The notes: a model not told the origin generated them from the sequence alone. A stretch of DNA of 64,000 bases from Subtercola lobariae (GCF_014640255.1 NZ_BMGP01000007.1:1-64000), one strand, 5' to 3'. Numbered from the stretch's first letter, positions 17,086-26,994 are shown. Made by a program: numbers and translations.

Positions 17086-17181
17086 TCTCGGTGTTGGCGC
17101 ACGCGTGCACTGGCGCTGGCGCGCTGGCGCGCTGGCGCGGGGGCTCGCCGGCTCGAGGATTTGACTGCCGGGTAGATCTGA

Positions 17182-20100
17182 CTAGTCGGCCGGCTCGATT
17201 CGGGCTGGTACATGCGTCGTTTCGGCGGGCTGGAGGAGGCGCCAGATACGGTCGCGCGAGAGCGGCAATTCGTATGGGCGCACTCCGATTGCCCGTCTAA
17301 TGGCGTTAGCGAGCGCCGCGGCCACCGGGTTGAAGGGTGACTCGCTCATCGACTTGGCGCCATAGGGGCCGAGGTCGTCGGCGGTGTCGGTGAAGAAGAT
17401 CTCCGTGGGTGGCACGTCGGCCATCTGCGGCAGATGGTAGCTGCGCAGCACGGAGGTGGTGACTTCGCCGGTGTCAGAGACGATGATCTCTTCGTACATC
17501 GAGGTTCCGATGCCTTGAGCAACTCCGCCCTCGATCTGCCCGCGGCACTGTTCGGGATTCATCACGAAGCCGGCGTCGGCGGCCTGAATCGATTGCAGAA
17601 TGCGCACTTCACCGGTGTCGGTGTTCACCGCCACCCGGAACGCCTGAACGTTGAAGGCGATCGAGCGGTGGTCGCCGGCGTGCGTGCCTTCGGCCGTGAT
17701 GCCGTCAGCCACGGGCCGGGCGAAAGCGGCGCCCTCGACCGTTTCGATGACGGTGACGTCGGTGAGTTCGGGGTCGGCGGCGAGCTCGGTGTTGGCGAGG
17801 GCGGCGTGGGCGGGGGCGACGGATGCTCCTGCCGCTGCCACCTCGGTGAGGGCAACGAAGAGGGTTCCGGCGCGAAGGCCGGTGGGCTCGAGCATCCACT
17901 CGCCTGCGGCGACGCCGGTGAGAGCAGCAGCTGCTTCGGCGAGCTTCAGCGCCAGTGCCGTGGCGGCGGCGTAGACCGCGCGGCCGGCGACGACGGTTCC
18001 GGCCGAGCCGAAAGCGCCAGTGTCGTAAGGCACGACGTCAGTGTCTGACTGGTGGATGCGCAACAGCTCGGGCGATGTGCCGAGCGCTTCGGCGGCGATC
18101 TGCGAGTGCACGGTTGTAGTTCCGTTGCCGAATTCGGCGGTGCCCACGTTCAGGGTGTAGCTGCCGTCGAGGCCGAGGGTGACGGAGGCGTCGGCGAAGT
18201 GGCCGCGCGGGGGAATGGTGGCGATCATGGCGGCGGCGACGCCCTCGCCGACCTTCCATTCGGGCCCGGTGGGAGCCAGAACTCCGTTACCGCGAACCAG
18301 CGCGCTTTGCGCCAGATCGAAGCACTGATCGAGGCCGTAGCTGCCGGCGAACGAGAGGTCTGACCCTTCGACGTGGGTCACGACGAGGGGGTCGTCGGCG
18401 CGAACCGCGTTGATGCGCCGCAGCTCGAAGGGGTCGATGCCGAGGCGCAGGGCCAGATCATCCATCGCCGATTCGACGGCGAAGATCACCTGGCCGAGCC
18501 CGTAGCCGCGAAACGCGCCCGAGGGCATGTTGTTCGTGTAGACGCACTCGGCGTTGACCCGCTTGTTGGGCGAGTTGTAGATGCTGATCGACTCACCGCA
18601 GGCGTGGAACATCGTGCCGGGGCCGTGGTTTCCGTAGGCGCCGGTGTCAGAGAGCACGGTGAGGTCGAGGGCGGTGAGGCGGCCGTCGGAGGTGGCGCCG
18701 AGGGTGACGGTGGTGGTCATGGGGTGGCGGCACGGCACCACGGTGAGTTCGTCGGTGCGGGTCATTTCGTACTGCACCGGGCGACCCGTCTTGAGAACCG
18801 CCAGCGCGACCACGTCTTCGGTCTGAATCTCTTGTTTGCCGCCGAAACCGCCGCCGACGCGTGCCGAGTACACCCGGATGCGTTCGGGGTCGAGGTCGAG
18901 CACGCGCGAGAGTTCCTTGCGCACCAGAAACGGCACCTGCGAGCTCGTGCGGAGAATGAGGCGGCCGTCGTCGTCGATCCAGCCGATGGTGCCGTGCGTT
19001 TCGAGTGCGTTGGCCGAGATGCGTTGCGTCTGCCAGGTTCCGGTGACCGTGACGTCTGCAGCTGCCAGGCCGTCGGCGATGCTGCCGTACTCTCCGCGCA
19101 TTTCGGCGACGAGGTTGGTGGCCGGGTTCGCGATTCTCGAAGTGGTGGCGTTTTTGTCGGCGTGAAGCGGCAGGATGCCCGGCGCTTGCGCCTTGGCCGG
19201 GTCGAAGTTGGCCGGCAGAACGTCGTACTGCACGTCGAGCAGGCGGCAGGCTTCTTCGGCGATCGCCATCGATTCGGCGACGACGAAGGCGACGCGCTGC
19301 CCGGTGAAGCGCACGACGTCATCGAGAATCAGAGTGTCGTCGGGGTCGTCGGTGCGATTCTCGTGGCGGGCGGTTGAGAAGAGAGTTTTCGGCACGTCTG
19401 TGTGCGTGAACACGGCAGCGACGCCGGGGAGAGCTTCGGCGGCCGCGGTGTCGATGGAGACGATGCGGGCGTGTGCGTGAGGGCTCCGCAGCACGACGAG
19501 GTGCAGCAGACCCGGCACGGCGATGTCGAGCGTGTACGGTTCGCGCCCGCTCACGATGCGGGCGCCGGCGGGGGCCTTCTGCGAGCGGCCGACCGAGCGG
19601 ATGCCCGTGCTGGTGGGCAACGGGCGCTCGAGTACGGCGGTGCCGCCGTGGGCGTGAGTGTGGGAGTGGCCCGGGGCGCCCCCGCCGCGTCGATCGGTGC
19701 CCGGGGCGTTCTCGGTGCTGCCGCGCTGGCCGGTGTCAGATCTGGAGTCTGGGCCGTTGTCAGGGTTGGCGTCGGAACTTACGTCATCGGGCAGGCTCGT
19801 CGCCACCACGTTCGTCGTGCCTGCGAGGGCGTCTCGCACGGAACGGTAGCCCGTGCAGCGGCAGAGGTTTCCTTTGAGCATGCGCGGCAGATCATCCACG
19901 TCGTGCCCGACAAGAGTGGAAGCAGTGACCACCATGCCGGCGGTGCAGAAGCCGCACTGAAAGCCGGCGGCGTCGACGAAGTGCTGCTGCACGGGGCTGA
20001 GGTTCTCGGGGGTGCCGAGGCCGGCGACCGTGGTGACCTCGCGGCCCTCGGCGCGGTAGGCGGGGAAGACGCAGGAGTGCACGGGGGTTTCGTCGACGAG

Positions 20101-20238
20101 AACCGAGCAGGCGCCGCAGTCGCCGGTGTCGCAACCCTTTTTGACCTCGAAGTGCTCGTGGTCGCGTAGGAAGGTACGCAGCACTTGGCCGGCTCGCGGG
20201 GTTGCCTCGAGGGGGGAGCCGTTGACGGTGAAGGTCAT
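17182..20238 (-). CDS. Xanthine dehydrogenase, fused FeS and molybdenum subunit
   Basis: This 1018-residue polypeptide joins two usually separate subunits. Residues 1-145 carry two 2Fe-2S clusters (C36, C41, C44, C56 and C95, C98, C126, C128). A polar, His-rich linker (about 150-215) leads to the molybdopterin domain, with GGGFGGKQEIQ, AFRGYGLGQ and a GAKSMSESPFNP segment holding the catalytic glutamate. It oxidises hypoxanthine/xanthine to urate, supplying uricase. The ATG at 20238 overlaps the stop of the FAD-subunit gene by four bases. The related aldehyde oxidase or other purine hydroxylase activities cannot be excluded. Confidence 0.9.
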   Translation of the reverse strand: MTFTVNGSPLEATPRAGQVLRTFLRDHEHFEVKKGCDTGDCGACSVLVDETPVHSCVFPAYRAEGREVTTVAGLGTPENLSPVQQHFVDAAGFQCGFCTAGMVVTASTLVGHDVDDLPRMLKGNLCRCTGYRSVRDALAGTTNVVATSLPDDVSSDANPDNGPDSRSDTGQRGSTENAPGTDRRGGGAPGHSHTHAHGGTAVLERPLPTSTGIRSVGRSQKAPAGARIVSGREPYTLDIAVPGLLHLVVLRSPHAHARIVSIDTAAAEALPGVAAVFTHTDVPKTLFSTARHENRTDDPDDTLILDDVVRFTGQRVAFVVAESMAIAEEACRLLDVQYDVLPANFDPAKAQAPGILPLHADKNATTSRIANPATNLVAEMRGEYGSIADGLAAADVTVTGTWQTQRISANALETHGTIGWIDDDGRLILRTSSQVPFLVRKELSRVLDLDPERIRVYSARVGGGFGGKQEIQTEDVVALAVLKTGRPVQYEMTRTDELTVVPCRHPMTTTVTLGATSDGRLTALDLTVLSDTGAYGNHGPGTMFHACGESISIYNSPNKRVNAECVYTNNMPSGAFRGYGLGQVIFAVESAMDDLALRLGIDPFELRRINAVRADDPLVVTHVEGSDLSFAGSYGLDQCFDLAQSALVRGNGVLAPTGPEWKVGEGVAAAMIATIPPRGHFADASVTLGLDGSYTLNVGTAEFGNGTTTVHSQIAAEALGTSPELLRIHQSDTDVVPYDTGAFGSAGTVVAGRAVYAAATALALKLAEAAAALTGVAAGEWMLEPTGLRAGTLFVALTEVAAAGASVAPAHAALANTELAADPELTDVTVIETVEGAAFARPVADGITAEGTHAGDHRSIAFNVQAFRVAVNTDTGEVRILQSIQAADAGFVMNPEQCRGQIEGGVAQGIGTSMYEEIIVSDTGEVTTSVLRSYHLPQMADVPPTEIFFTDTADDLGPYGAKSMSESPFNPVAAALANAIRRAIGVRPYELPLSRDRIWRLLQPAETTHVPARIEPAD

Positions 20239-21059
20239 GATGCGAGCTCGTTTCGAATTTCGGCGGCGAGAACGGTGCTCACCGTGCGGCGCCAGTCGGC
20301 GGCGCCGTGCGGGTCGGTGAACCACTCGTCGATGGCGAGCACGTCGTCGTGCAGGGCTTCGTCGGTGGGTAGTTCGGGGTAGCGCAGCTGCACGGGCCGC
20401 ACGGTTCCTGCGGTGACGGTCAGTACAAAGGCGCCGTCGGGCGCGAGCCGGCCGAGCAGCACCAGCCCCGAGCGGCCGAGGGGAGAGAGGGCAATCTTGC
20501 GCGTTGCTACCCGCGACTCGAGGGAGCCCTGAGGAATGGTGATCGATCGCAGTACATCGCCGGGGTGAAGCGCGTTCGACTTGTTGCCCGTGACGAAGTC
20601 GGCCACGGGCATCCGTTCGTCGGAGCCGTCGGCGCGCCAGATGAGTGCGACTCCCTCGAGCGCGGAGGTGAGTGAGGTCATGGGGCCGGCGGGAAGCGAG
20701 GCGCAGATGTTGCCGCCGACGGTGGCGACGTTCCAGACCTTGAACGAGCCGAGAAGGTAGGTGCAGCACTCGTAGAAGGCGTGGTGGGCCTGCCAGCCGG
20801 GCTGGTTCTGGAGCTTGGAGAGCTCGACGAGAGTGCAGGTCGCCGCGATCTCGAGGCCGTCGTCGGTGACGGTGAGCGAGGGCCAGCCGAAGGTCATCAG
20901 GTCGACGAGGCCGGTGAGGTGATGCTGCGGTTCGCCGTAGAGCGCGGAGCCGCCGGCGAAGGGTGCCACCGTGGGGCTGAGGGCTGCGAGATCGCTGCGG
21001 TTGTGAGCGAGCGTGACGCTGGCGACGGTGTTCAGATCCACGGTGCCAGTGAACACCAT
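20235..21059 (-). CDS. Xanthine dehydrogenase FAD-binding subunit
   Basis: The 274-residue protein is a CoxM/XdhB-type FAD subunit, with the flavin motifs VAPFAGGSAL near residue 33 and ATVGGNICASLPAGPM near residue 118. It carries electrons from the FeS clusters to NAD. Its stop overlaps the start of the fused subunit gene by four bases, so both are made stoichiometrically from one message. Confidence 0.9.
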   Translation of the reverse strand: MVFTGTVDLNTVASVTLAHNRSDLAALSPTVAPFAGGSALYGEPQHHLTGLVDLMTFGWPSLTVTDDGLEIAATCTLVELSKLQNQPGWQAHHAFYECCTYLLGSFKVWNVATVGGNICASLPAGPMTSLTSALEGVALIWRADGSDERMPVADFVTGNKSNALHPGDVLRSITIPQGSLESRVATRKIALSPLGRSGLVLLGRLAPDGAFVLTVTAGTVRPVQLRYPELPTDEALHDDVLAIDEWFTDPHGAADWRRTVSTVLAAEIRNELAS

Positions 21060-21126
21060 GAACGTGTCGATCGTGTAACGCGGCGCGAGCGGGGCCCTGG
21101 GTGTTCAGCGTGAGGTTCGCCGCGGC

Positions 21127-21238
21127 GGTGTGCGAGCGGGCTGAGGTCGCTCGACGGTGTGCTGGCGGCTGAGGTCGCGACGATGTGCCAGCGGCTGAGG
21201 TCGCTCGACGGTGTGCCAGCGGCTGAGGTCGCTGCGAC
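21127..21238 (+). repeat. Four tandem ~28-bp repeats
   Basis: Four imperfect units of about 28 bases share the core GTGTGCCAGCGGCTGAGGTC followed by GCTCGAC or a variant. They are noncoding and run directly into a palindromic element at 21223, whose left arm begins with the same TGAGGTCGCT sequence, so the array looks like partial duplication of that element. Confidence 0.7.
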
Positions 21239-21286
21239 AGTATGGAGGCCGCTACGCCGACCTCAGTTAGGGCGTAAGTGACTCAC
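21223..21286. repeat. 62-bp-type palindromic element, diverged copy
   Basis: Two arms of about 27-28 bases (starting TGAGGTCGCTGCG and ending GTAAGTGACTCAC) flank the 8-base loop GCTACGCC. The layout and arm sequence match the elements at 21420 and 32676, with more mismatches. Confidence 0.55.
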
Positions 21287-21419
21287 CGCGTCGGGGTCGG
21301 CGTCGGCAACGGCCTCGGCGTCCGCGCCCGCGCCCCCGCGCGCGCCGGTACGGTATCGGCCGGGTGCGCGGCGCGGGAGGGGTCAAACCACGCCCAAGGA
21401 CGTGGCTTCGAAGGGCCTA
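21287..21419. other. GC-rich intergenic sequence
   Basis: This stretch is extremely GC-rich with simple GCGTCGGC/CGCGCCC sequence and a small inverted repeat CCACG-N8-CGTGG near 21388. No gene, promoter or RNA was recognised. Confidence 0.4.
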
Positions 21420-21481
21420 GTGAGCCTGCTACGTCGTTTTGAGGCCGGTGCAATGGCCTCGAAACGACGTAATGGGCTCAC
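21420..21481. repeat. 62-bp palindromic element
   Basis: Two 27-base arms surround the loop GGTGCAAT. The left arm starts GTGAGCC, contains TACGTCGTTTTGAGGCC, and pairs with GGCCTCGAAACGACGTA followed by GGGCTCAC, with only a handful of mismatches. It lies 98 bases past the stop of moaE and could act as a terminator as well as being a dispersed repeat. Confidence 0.8.
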
Positions 21482-21512
21482 CCGAGGGTGTGGCCGCGAT
21501 TCTGCGGCGGCC

Positions 21513-21560
21513 ACTCGGACGCTCGGACGCTCGGCCGCTCGGGCGCTCGGCCGCTCGCCG
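21513..21560. repeat. Six tandem 8-bp units (GCTCGGNC)
   Basis: The octamer GCTCGGAC or close variants is repeated six times just beyond the 3' end of moaE. It is one of many short tandem arrays in the molybdenum cofactor block. Confidence 0.65.
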
Positions 21561-21578
21561 AACGGCGGGGCGCCGCGA

Positions 21579-22106
21579 TCAGCCCGCGCCGACCCATTCG
21601 GTGGTGCCGTCGGTGAACCACTGCTCTTTCCAGATCGGAACGCGCGACTTCACGGCATCGACGAGCTCGGCGCACGCGGCGAAGGCCTGAGCGCGGTGAG
21701 CGGATGCCACGGCGGCGGCCAGCGCGATGTCGCCCACGCCCAGCTCGCCGACCCGATGCGCCACCGCGATTCGAGTGCCGGGGTGCGCAGTTGCCACGTC
21801 GTCGGCGACCTGACGCATGACCTCGTCGGCGGTCGGATGCCCGGAATAACTCAAGCGCAGAACACCGCGCCCGTGGTCGTGGTTGCGCACCACTCCGCTG
21901 AACGTCACCACGGCGCCGGCTTCGTCTGAGCTGACGTTGTCGACGCACCACTCGACCGTGATGGGCTGGTCGCTCACGTACGCGAACGCAATCTCGGCGG
22001 GGGCGCTGGCGTCGTCGGCGTCGAAGTGCCCGACTATTCCCCGCAGAGTACCGGCGTCTTCTGACGCGGCGGCGTCGAGAGGTTCGTCAGCGGGCATGGT
22101 CTCCAC
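21579..22106 (-). CDS. moaE: Molybdopterin synthase catalytic subunit MoaE
   Basis: The 175-residue protein has the MoaE fold, with FSGVVRNHDHGR, YSGHPTADEVMRQ, AVAHRVGELGVGD and the diagnostic KSRVPIWKEQWF-DGTTEWVG end. With MoaD it adds the dithiolene sulfurs to precursor Z in molybdopterin synthesis. The N-terminal 35 residues or so are extra relative to the family core. Its start overlaps the mog/moaB gene by 20 bases, at the end of the moeA-moaC-mog-moaE run. Confidence 0.92.
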   Translation of the reverse strand: METMPADEPLDAAASEDAGTLRGIVGHFDADDASAPAEIAFAYVSDQPITVEWCVDNVSSDEAGAVVTFSGVVRNHDHGRGVLRLSYSGHPTADEVMRQVADDVATAHPGTRIAVAHRVGELGVGDIALAAAVASAHRAQAFAACAELVDAVKSRVPIWKEQWFTDGTTEWVGAG

Positions 22107-22910
22107 CCTTCAGCTGGTCGAGCATGTGGTCGAGCACCTCGTCGAGCAGCCCGAGGCCGTCTTTCACGCCGCCAGACGAACCGGGCAGATTCACCACGAT
22201 CGTCGATCCGGCCACGCCCGCGACACCGCGCGAAAGCAGAGCGTTGGCGACCTTGAGTGAGCCACGCCGACGCAGCTCTTCGGCGAAGCCCGGAATCTCG
22301 AAATCGAGCAGTGCACTCGTCTGGTCGGGGGTGCGGTCGCCGGGGTGGATGCCCGTTCCGCCGCTCGTGATGACGAGATCGGGCCCGGCGGCGATCAACG
22401 CGCTGAGCGCGGTGGTCACCCCGGGGCCGTCGGACTCGACGAGGTGGGCCGTGACCGAGCATCCGCGGGCCGTGAGCCACTCGGCGATGCGCGGACCGGT
22501 CAGGTCGGCGTAGACGCCCGCCGCGGCCCGGGTCGAGACGATGAGGATGGCGGCTGTGGGGCCGGCGGCGTCTGGCGCGCTGGTGGCGCCGGCGGTGCCA
22601 GTGGTGGTGGGGCTGTTCTGCGCGGTGCCGGTCGCGGCGGGCTGCGCGGTGCTGGTGCCGATGGGCTGCGCGGTGCTGGTGGGCTGCGCGGTGCCGGTGG
22701 GCTGCGCGGTGCTGGCGGGCTGCGCGGTGCCGGTGTCGGCGGGCTTCGCGGTACCGGTTGCGACGGGCTGCGCCGTGCCGGTCGCGGCGGGCTTCGCGGT
22801 GCCGGCGGCGCCGGTGATGCCGGCGGTAGCAGTGGTGCCGGTGCCGGTGCCGGTCGCGGTGGGGTACGCGGTGCCGGTGCCGGTCGCAGTGGTGGGGTCT
22901 GGATGCTCGG

Positions 22911-22914
<4 letters not shown>
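22087..22914 (-). CDS. mog: MogA/MoaB-type molybdopterin adenylyltransferase, repeat-rich N-terminus
   Basis: The conserved part (about residue 120 onward) has [20 protein letters not shown] and [14 protein letters not shown], the nucleotide-binding motifs of the MoaB/Mog family that adenylates molybdopterin. The first ~115 residues are an Ala/Thr/Gly/Pro tract of repeated TGTAQPA-like hexapeptides encoded by an 18-bp tandem repeat. The start is uncertain: GTG at 22914 overlaps the moaC stop by four bases, and a TTG lies 12 bases upstream. The repeat tract could instead mean the true start is further downstream. Confidence 0.82.
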
Positions 22915-23664
<750 letters not shown>

Positions 23665-23672
<8 letters not shown>

Positions 23673-25311
23673 CGATTCTCCAGACCATGACGGGGTCGCC
23701 GGCGTCGAGATGCTCGACATCGGCCGGAATGTGCACGAGAGCGTTCGATGACGCGTAGGAGTGCAGCAGATGTGAACTCGGGCCGCCGATGAGCGCCACG
23801 GTGCCGTCGTCGCCGACGAATCCGCGGCGCACTTGATAAGTGCCGCTCGGCGAGTCGGCCGCGCTCGCAATCATGGCTACCTCGCGAATGCGGTCGTTCG
23901 GTTCGAGCAAGGCGAGCTTGCGCAGGGCGTGGCGCACGAACATCTCGAACGAGACGAGTGCGCTGACGGGGTTGCCGGGAAGGCAGAGCACGGGCAGGGT
24001 GGTGGTCGCCCCGAGCTCGGTTCGAGCATCCGGAGCCGGCGTTTCTGTCGGAGTCGAAAGCGACGGGGTAGCGGGCGAAATCGCGGCGGTTGCCTCGGAG
24101 GGTGGTGCGGCATCCGGAGCGGGCGTTTCTGTCGGAGTCGAAAGCGACGGGGTAGCGGGCGAAATCGCGGCGGTTGCCTCGGAGGGTGGTGCGGCATCCG
24201 GAGCCGACGTTTTTGTCGGAGTCGAAAGCGACGGGGTAGCGGGCGCAATCGTGGTGGTTGCCTCGGAGGGCGGTGCGGCATCCGGAGTCGACGTGAATGC
24301 GGGCCGAGACGCGGTCGGGGTCGCGGGTGACAGCGGGATGGTCGCCACTCCGAGACCCTGGGGGCCGCCGGGCTGCATTGCGACTTTGACGAAGTCGACT
24401 CCGAGCGGGCCCAGGGCGTCACGAACCACTTCGCGGGCGCCGGCGCTGACTCCGCCGATCGTGATGATGAGGTCGACCTCGGCCGCGTGGGCGCTCAGGA
24501 TGCTCAGCAGCGCGTCTGCGTCATCAGACCTGCACGGAACCGCCGTGACCTCGCACCCCGCGTCGACCAAGGCGAGGCTCAGCGAGATGCTGTTCGAGTC
24601 GAAGATCTGGCCGGCGGCGAGGGTCGTGCCGGCGTCACGAATTTCGTGTCCGGTTGAAACGAGCAGCACACGGATGCGCCGCAGCACATCGACCTCGGTG
24701 AGGCCGGTGCCGGTGATGACTCCGAGCTGGGCGGGGCCGAGCACGCTGCCGGCGGTGAGCAGAACGTCGCCCGTGCTGACGTCGCTGCCGGCGCGGCGGA
24801 TGAACGTGCCGGGCGTCACGGGTTCGATGAACGAGACCGTGGGGGTGCCGGGCGCGTCGGCTCGGGGGTCGCTTTCGCCTTCGTCGGTGTTGCCGGGCGC
24901 GGCGGGCTGGAAGTGCGGCGGCAGAGCCTGCTCGATGGGCACGATGGCGTCTGCGCCGGGCGGAACAGGCGCGCCGGTCATGATCGGCGCCGCGGTGCCG
25001 GGCAGCAGCGTGGTCGCTCCGTCGCCCGCGGCGATCTGGTCAGCGATGGTCACACGTACGGGATCATCGGGCGAGGCCGTCACGAGATCGAACCAGGAGA
25101 CGGCATAACCGTCCATCTGCGAGTTGTCGAAGGTAGGGAGGTCGGCGGGTGCGAGCAGGTGGTCGGCGAGAATACGCCCGCGGTATTCGGTGGGGTTCGC
25201 CAGCAGCGCCGCCGCGGAGATGGGCAGCGGCTCGCTTACACGGTTCGCGGCGAGGGGGGCGAGGAGGGCATCCACCGCGTCTTTGTGTTCGGTTACGCTG
25301 CGCCTGGTCAC
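23665..25311 (-). CDS. moeA: Molybdopterin molybdotransferase MoeA with internal repeat insertion
   Basis: MoeA inserts molybdate into adenylated molybdopterin. The 548-residue protein has [40 protein letters not shown]-like [32 protein letters not shown] and [13 protein letters not shown]. It is about 120 residues longer than usual: an insertion of repeated 28-residue units ([20 protein letters not shown] and so on) sits between QPGGPQGLG and LPGNPVS, which are normally close. The GTG at 25311, with AGGCAGGA upstream, is the preferred start. It heads the moeA-moaC-mog-moaE run and diverges from moaA. Confidence 0.9.
24026..24277 (-). repeat. 84-bp tandem repeat inside moeA
   Basis: Three consecutive 84-bp units plus flanking partial copies begin at 24026, 24110, 24194 and 24278 (each marked by GCATCCGGA). 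Units are nearly identical, so the expansion is recent. The length is a multiple of three and preserves the moeA frame. Confidence 0.9.
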
Positions 25312-25412
25312 ACGACCATCCTGCCTCACTCGGCGGTGAAGGTGGCGCGGGCGGCGGGCGATTGGCTGTGCATTCTTTCGCCGGGGGGGGCGAGCACCCG
25401 CCCGGGCACTCG

Positions 25413-25418
25413 TAGGCT
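25413..25418 (+). promoter_or_regulatory. Putative moaA -10 box, leaderless
   Basis: TAGGCT ends six bases before the moaA ATG and no Shine-Dalgarno sequence is present, consistent with a leaderless transcript. No known molybdenum-cofactor riboswitch fold was recognised upstream. Confidence 0.4.
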
Positions 25419-25424
25419 TAGGTC

Positions 25425-26537
25425 ATGACGGTGATGCTCGGGGTTCCGCAGGTGCGAGGCGCAGTGGGCGATTCCACCGGCGCTGCGGCGACGCAAACGA
25501 GCCGGCCGTCGAACAGCCGCGCACCGGGCCTGCTCGACTCCTACGGTCGCGTGGCTTCTGACCTCAGAATCTCGTTGACTGACAAGTGCAACCTGCGCTG
25601 CACCTACTGCATGCCAGCCGAAGGCCTGCCGTTTCTGCCCACATCGAAGCTGATGCAGCGCGACGAGATCGTTCGCCTCGCCAGGCTCGCCACCGAGCAG
25701 CTCGGCGTGCGGCAGGTGCGCTTCACGGGCGGTGAGCCGTTGTTGCGCAAAGACTTGGTCGAGATCATCCGTGACGTTGCGGCTCTGGATGCCCGCCCCG
25801 AGATTTCGCTGACGACCAACGCCATCGGGCTGTCGGGCCGTGCTGCCGCGCTCGCCGAGGCGGGCCTCGACCGCGTGAACGTGTCTCTCGATTCGATCTG
25901 CCCCGAGACCTTCGCCATCATTACGCGTCGGCCGTTTCTCGAGCGGGTACTGAAGGGCATCGATGCGCTCGGCGCTGCGGGAATCGGGCACACGAAGATC
26001 AACGCCGTGCTGATTCCGAAAATCAACGACACTCAGGGCCCCGAATTGCTCGAATGGGCGCTCGCCGGGGGCCATCAGCTGAGGTTCATCGAGCAGATGC
26101 CGCTCGACGCCGATCACATCTGGAACCGTGACGCGATGATCACGGCCGCCGAGATTCGTCGTCGGCTCTCTGTGCGGTTCGATCTGACTGCCGATGAGGC
26201 GCCGCGCGACGGCGCGCCGGCCGAGCTGTATCAGGTGCGGTTGCGGGGAGCTGACCCGACGTCTGGGTCGCTCGGAACAGTCGGCATCATCGCGTCTGTG
26301 ACGGAGGCGTTCTGCGACGACTGCCGCCGCACGCGGCTCACGGCCGAGGGCGCGGTTCGGAGCTGCCTCTTTTCGCACACCGAGACCGATCTGCTCGCCC
26401 CGATGCGTGCGGGCGCGAGCGACGCCGAGGTGGCCGATTTGTGGCGCGGGGCGATGTGGGCGAAGCCGTCGGGGCACGGAATGAGCCTCGACGGGTTTCA
26501 GCAGCCCGATCGGCCGATGAGTGCGATCGGTGGCTGA
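25425..26537 (+). CDS. moaA: GTP 3',8-cyclase MoaA
   Basis: The 370-residue radical SAM enzyme performs the first step of molybdenum cofactor synthesis, converting GTP to 3',8-cyclo-GTP. The SAM cluster motif is CNLRCTYC near residue 58, the SAM-binding TGGEPLLR follows, and the second cluster uses the cysteines in FCDDCRRTRL and SCLFS. It ends with the essential Gly-Gly. It overlaps moaD by eight bases. Confidence 0.96.
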   Translation: MTVMLGVPQVRGAVGDSTGAAATQTSRPSNSRAPGLLDSYGRVASDLRISLTDKCNLRCTYCMPAEGLPFLPTSKLMQRDEIVRLARLATEQLGVRQVRFTGGEPLLRKDLVEIIRDVAALDARPEISLTTNAIGLSGRAAALAEAGLDRVNVSLDSICPETFAIITRRPFLERVLKGIDALGAAGIGHTKINAVLIPKINDTQGPELLEWALAGGHQLRFIEQMPLDADHIWNRDAMITAAEIRRRLSVRFDLTADEAPRDGAPAELYQVRLRGADPTSGSLGTVGIIASVTEAFCDDCRRTRLTAEGAVRSCLFSHTETDLLAPMRAGASDAEVADLWRGAMWAKPSGHGMSLDGFQQPDRPMSAIGG

Positions 26538-26994
26538 GGTTTTGGGTGCGGCTGGCGTCGCCGACGCGGCTGGCCTTGCCGACGCGGCTGGCCTTGTCGA
26601 CGCGGCTGGCGTCGCCGACGCGGCCGGCCTTGCCGACGCGACGGCCGCGGTGCCGGGTGCCGAGAAAGCGGCCGCCGCGGAAGGCGCGGTGGCTGCGGTG
26701 GGTGCATTGGCTGTAGAGCAAGCGGTCGCATCTCACGAGCGCGCGCAAACGCGGGTGCGGGTTCGGGTGCGCTACTTCGCTGCGGCAAAGGCTGCCGCAG
26801 GGGTGGGCGAAGAGGTTCGCGAGGTGGCCGACGGATGCCCGATCAGCAGCCTGCTCGCTGAGGCCGGTTTCGGCGCGGTACCCGTCTTCGGGCGCAGCAC
26901 GTTCATCGTGAACGGGGTCGCGACGGGCGACCGCGAGCATCCACTGCACAACGGAGACGAGCTCGACGTGTTGCCCCCCTTCGCCGGAGGCTGA
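26530..26994 (+). CDS. moaD: Molybdopterin synthase sulfur carrier MoaD with Ala-rich N-terminal repeat
   Basis: The last 80 residues form a ubiquitin-like MoaD (VRYFAAAKAAAGV, FIVNG, LHNGDELDVLPPFAGG) ending in the Gly-Gly that carries the thiocarboxylate. About 75 extra residues precede it, consisting of repeated DAAGLA/DAAGVA units encoded by an 18-bp tandem repeat. The GTG at 26530 overlaps moaA and is the best upstream start, but an internal start nearer the core, for example a GTG around 26750, would give a normal-sized MoaD. Confidence 0.85.
   Translation: MAEVLGAAGVADAAGLADAAGLVDAAGVADAAGLADATAAVPGAEKAAAAEGAVAAVGALAVEQAVASHERAQTRVRVRVRYFAAAKAAAGVGEEVREVADGCPISSLLAEAGFGAVPVFGRSTFIVNGVATGDREHPLHNGDELDVLPPFAGG
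26545..26640 (+). repeat. 18-bp tandem repeat in moaD
   Basis: Five units of GACGCGGCTGGCCTTGCC or close variants, plus a partial unit, encode Asp-Ala-Ala-Gly-(Leu/Val)-(Ala/Val) repeats before the MoaD fold. Confidence 0.9.

Noticed and set aside
21127-21238. 28-bp repeats considered as CRISPR repeats.
   Set aside because: They are directly adjacent without unique spacers and diverge from each other.
25312-25424. A molybdenum-cofactor riboswitch between moeA and moaA.
   Set aside because: The gap is only 113 bases, moaA appears leaderless, and no matching fold was seen.
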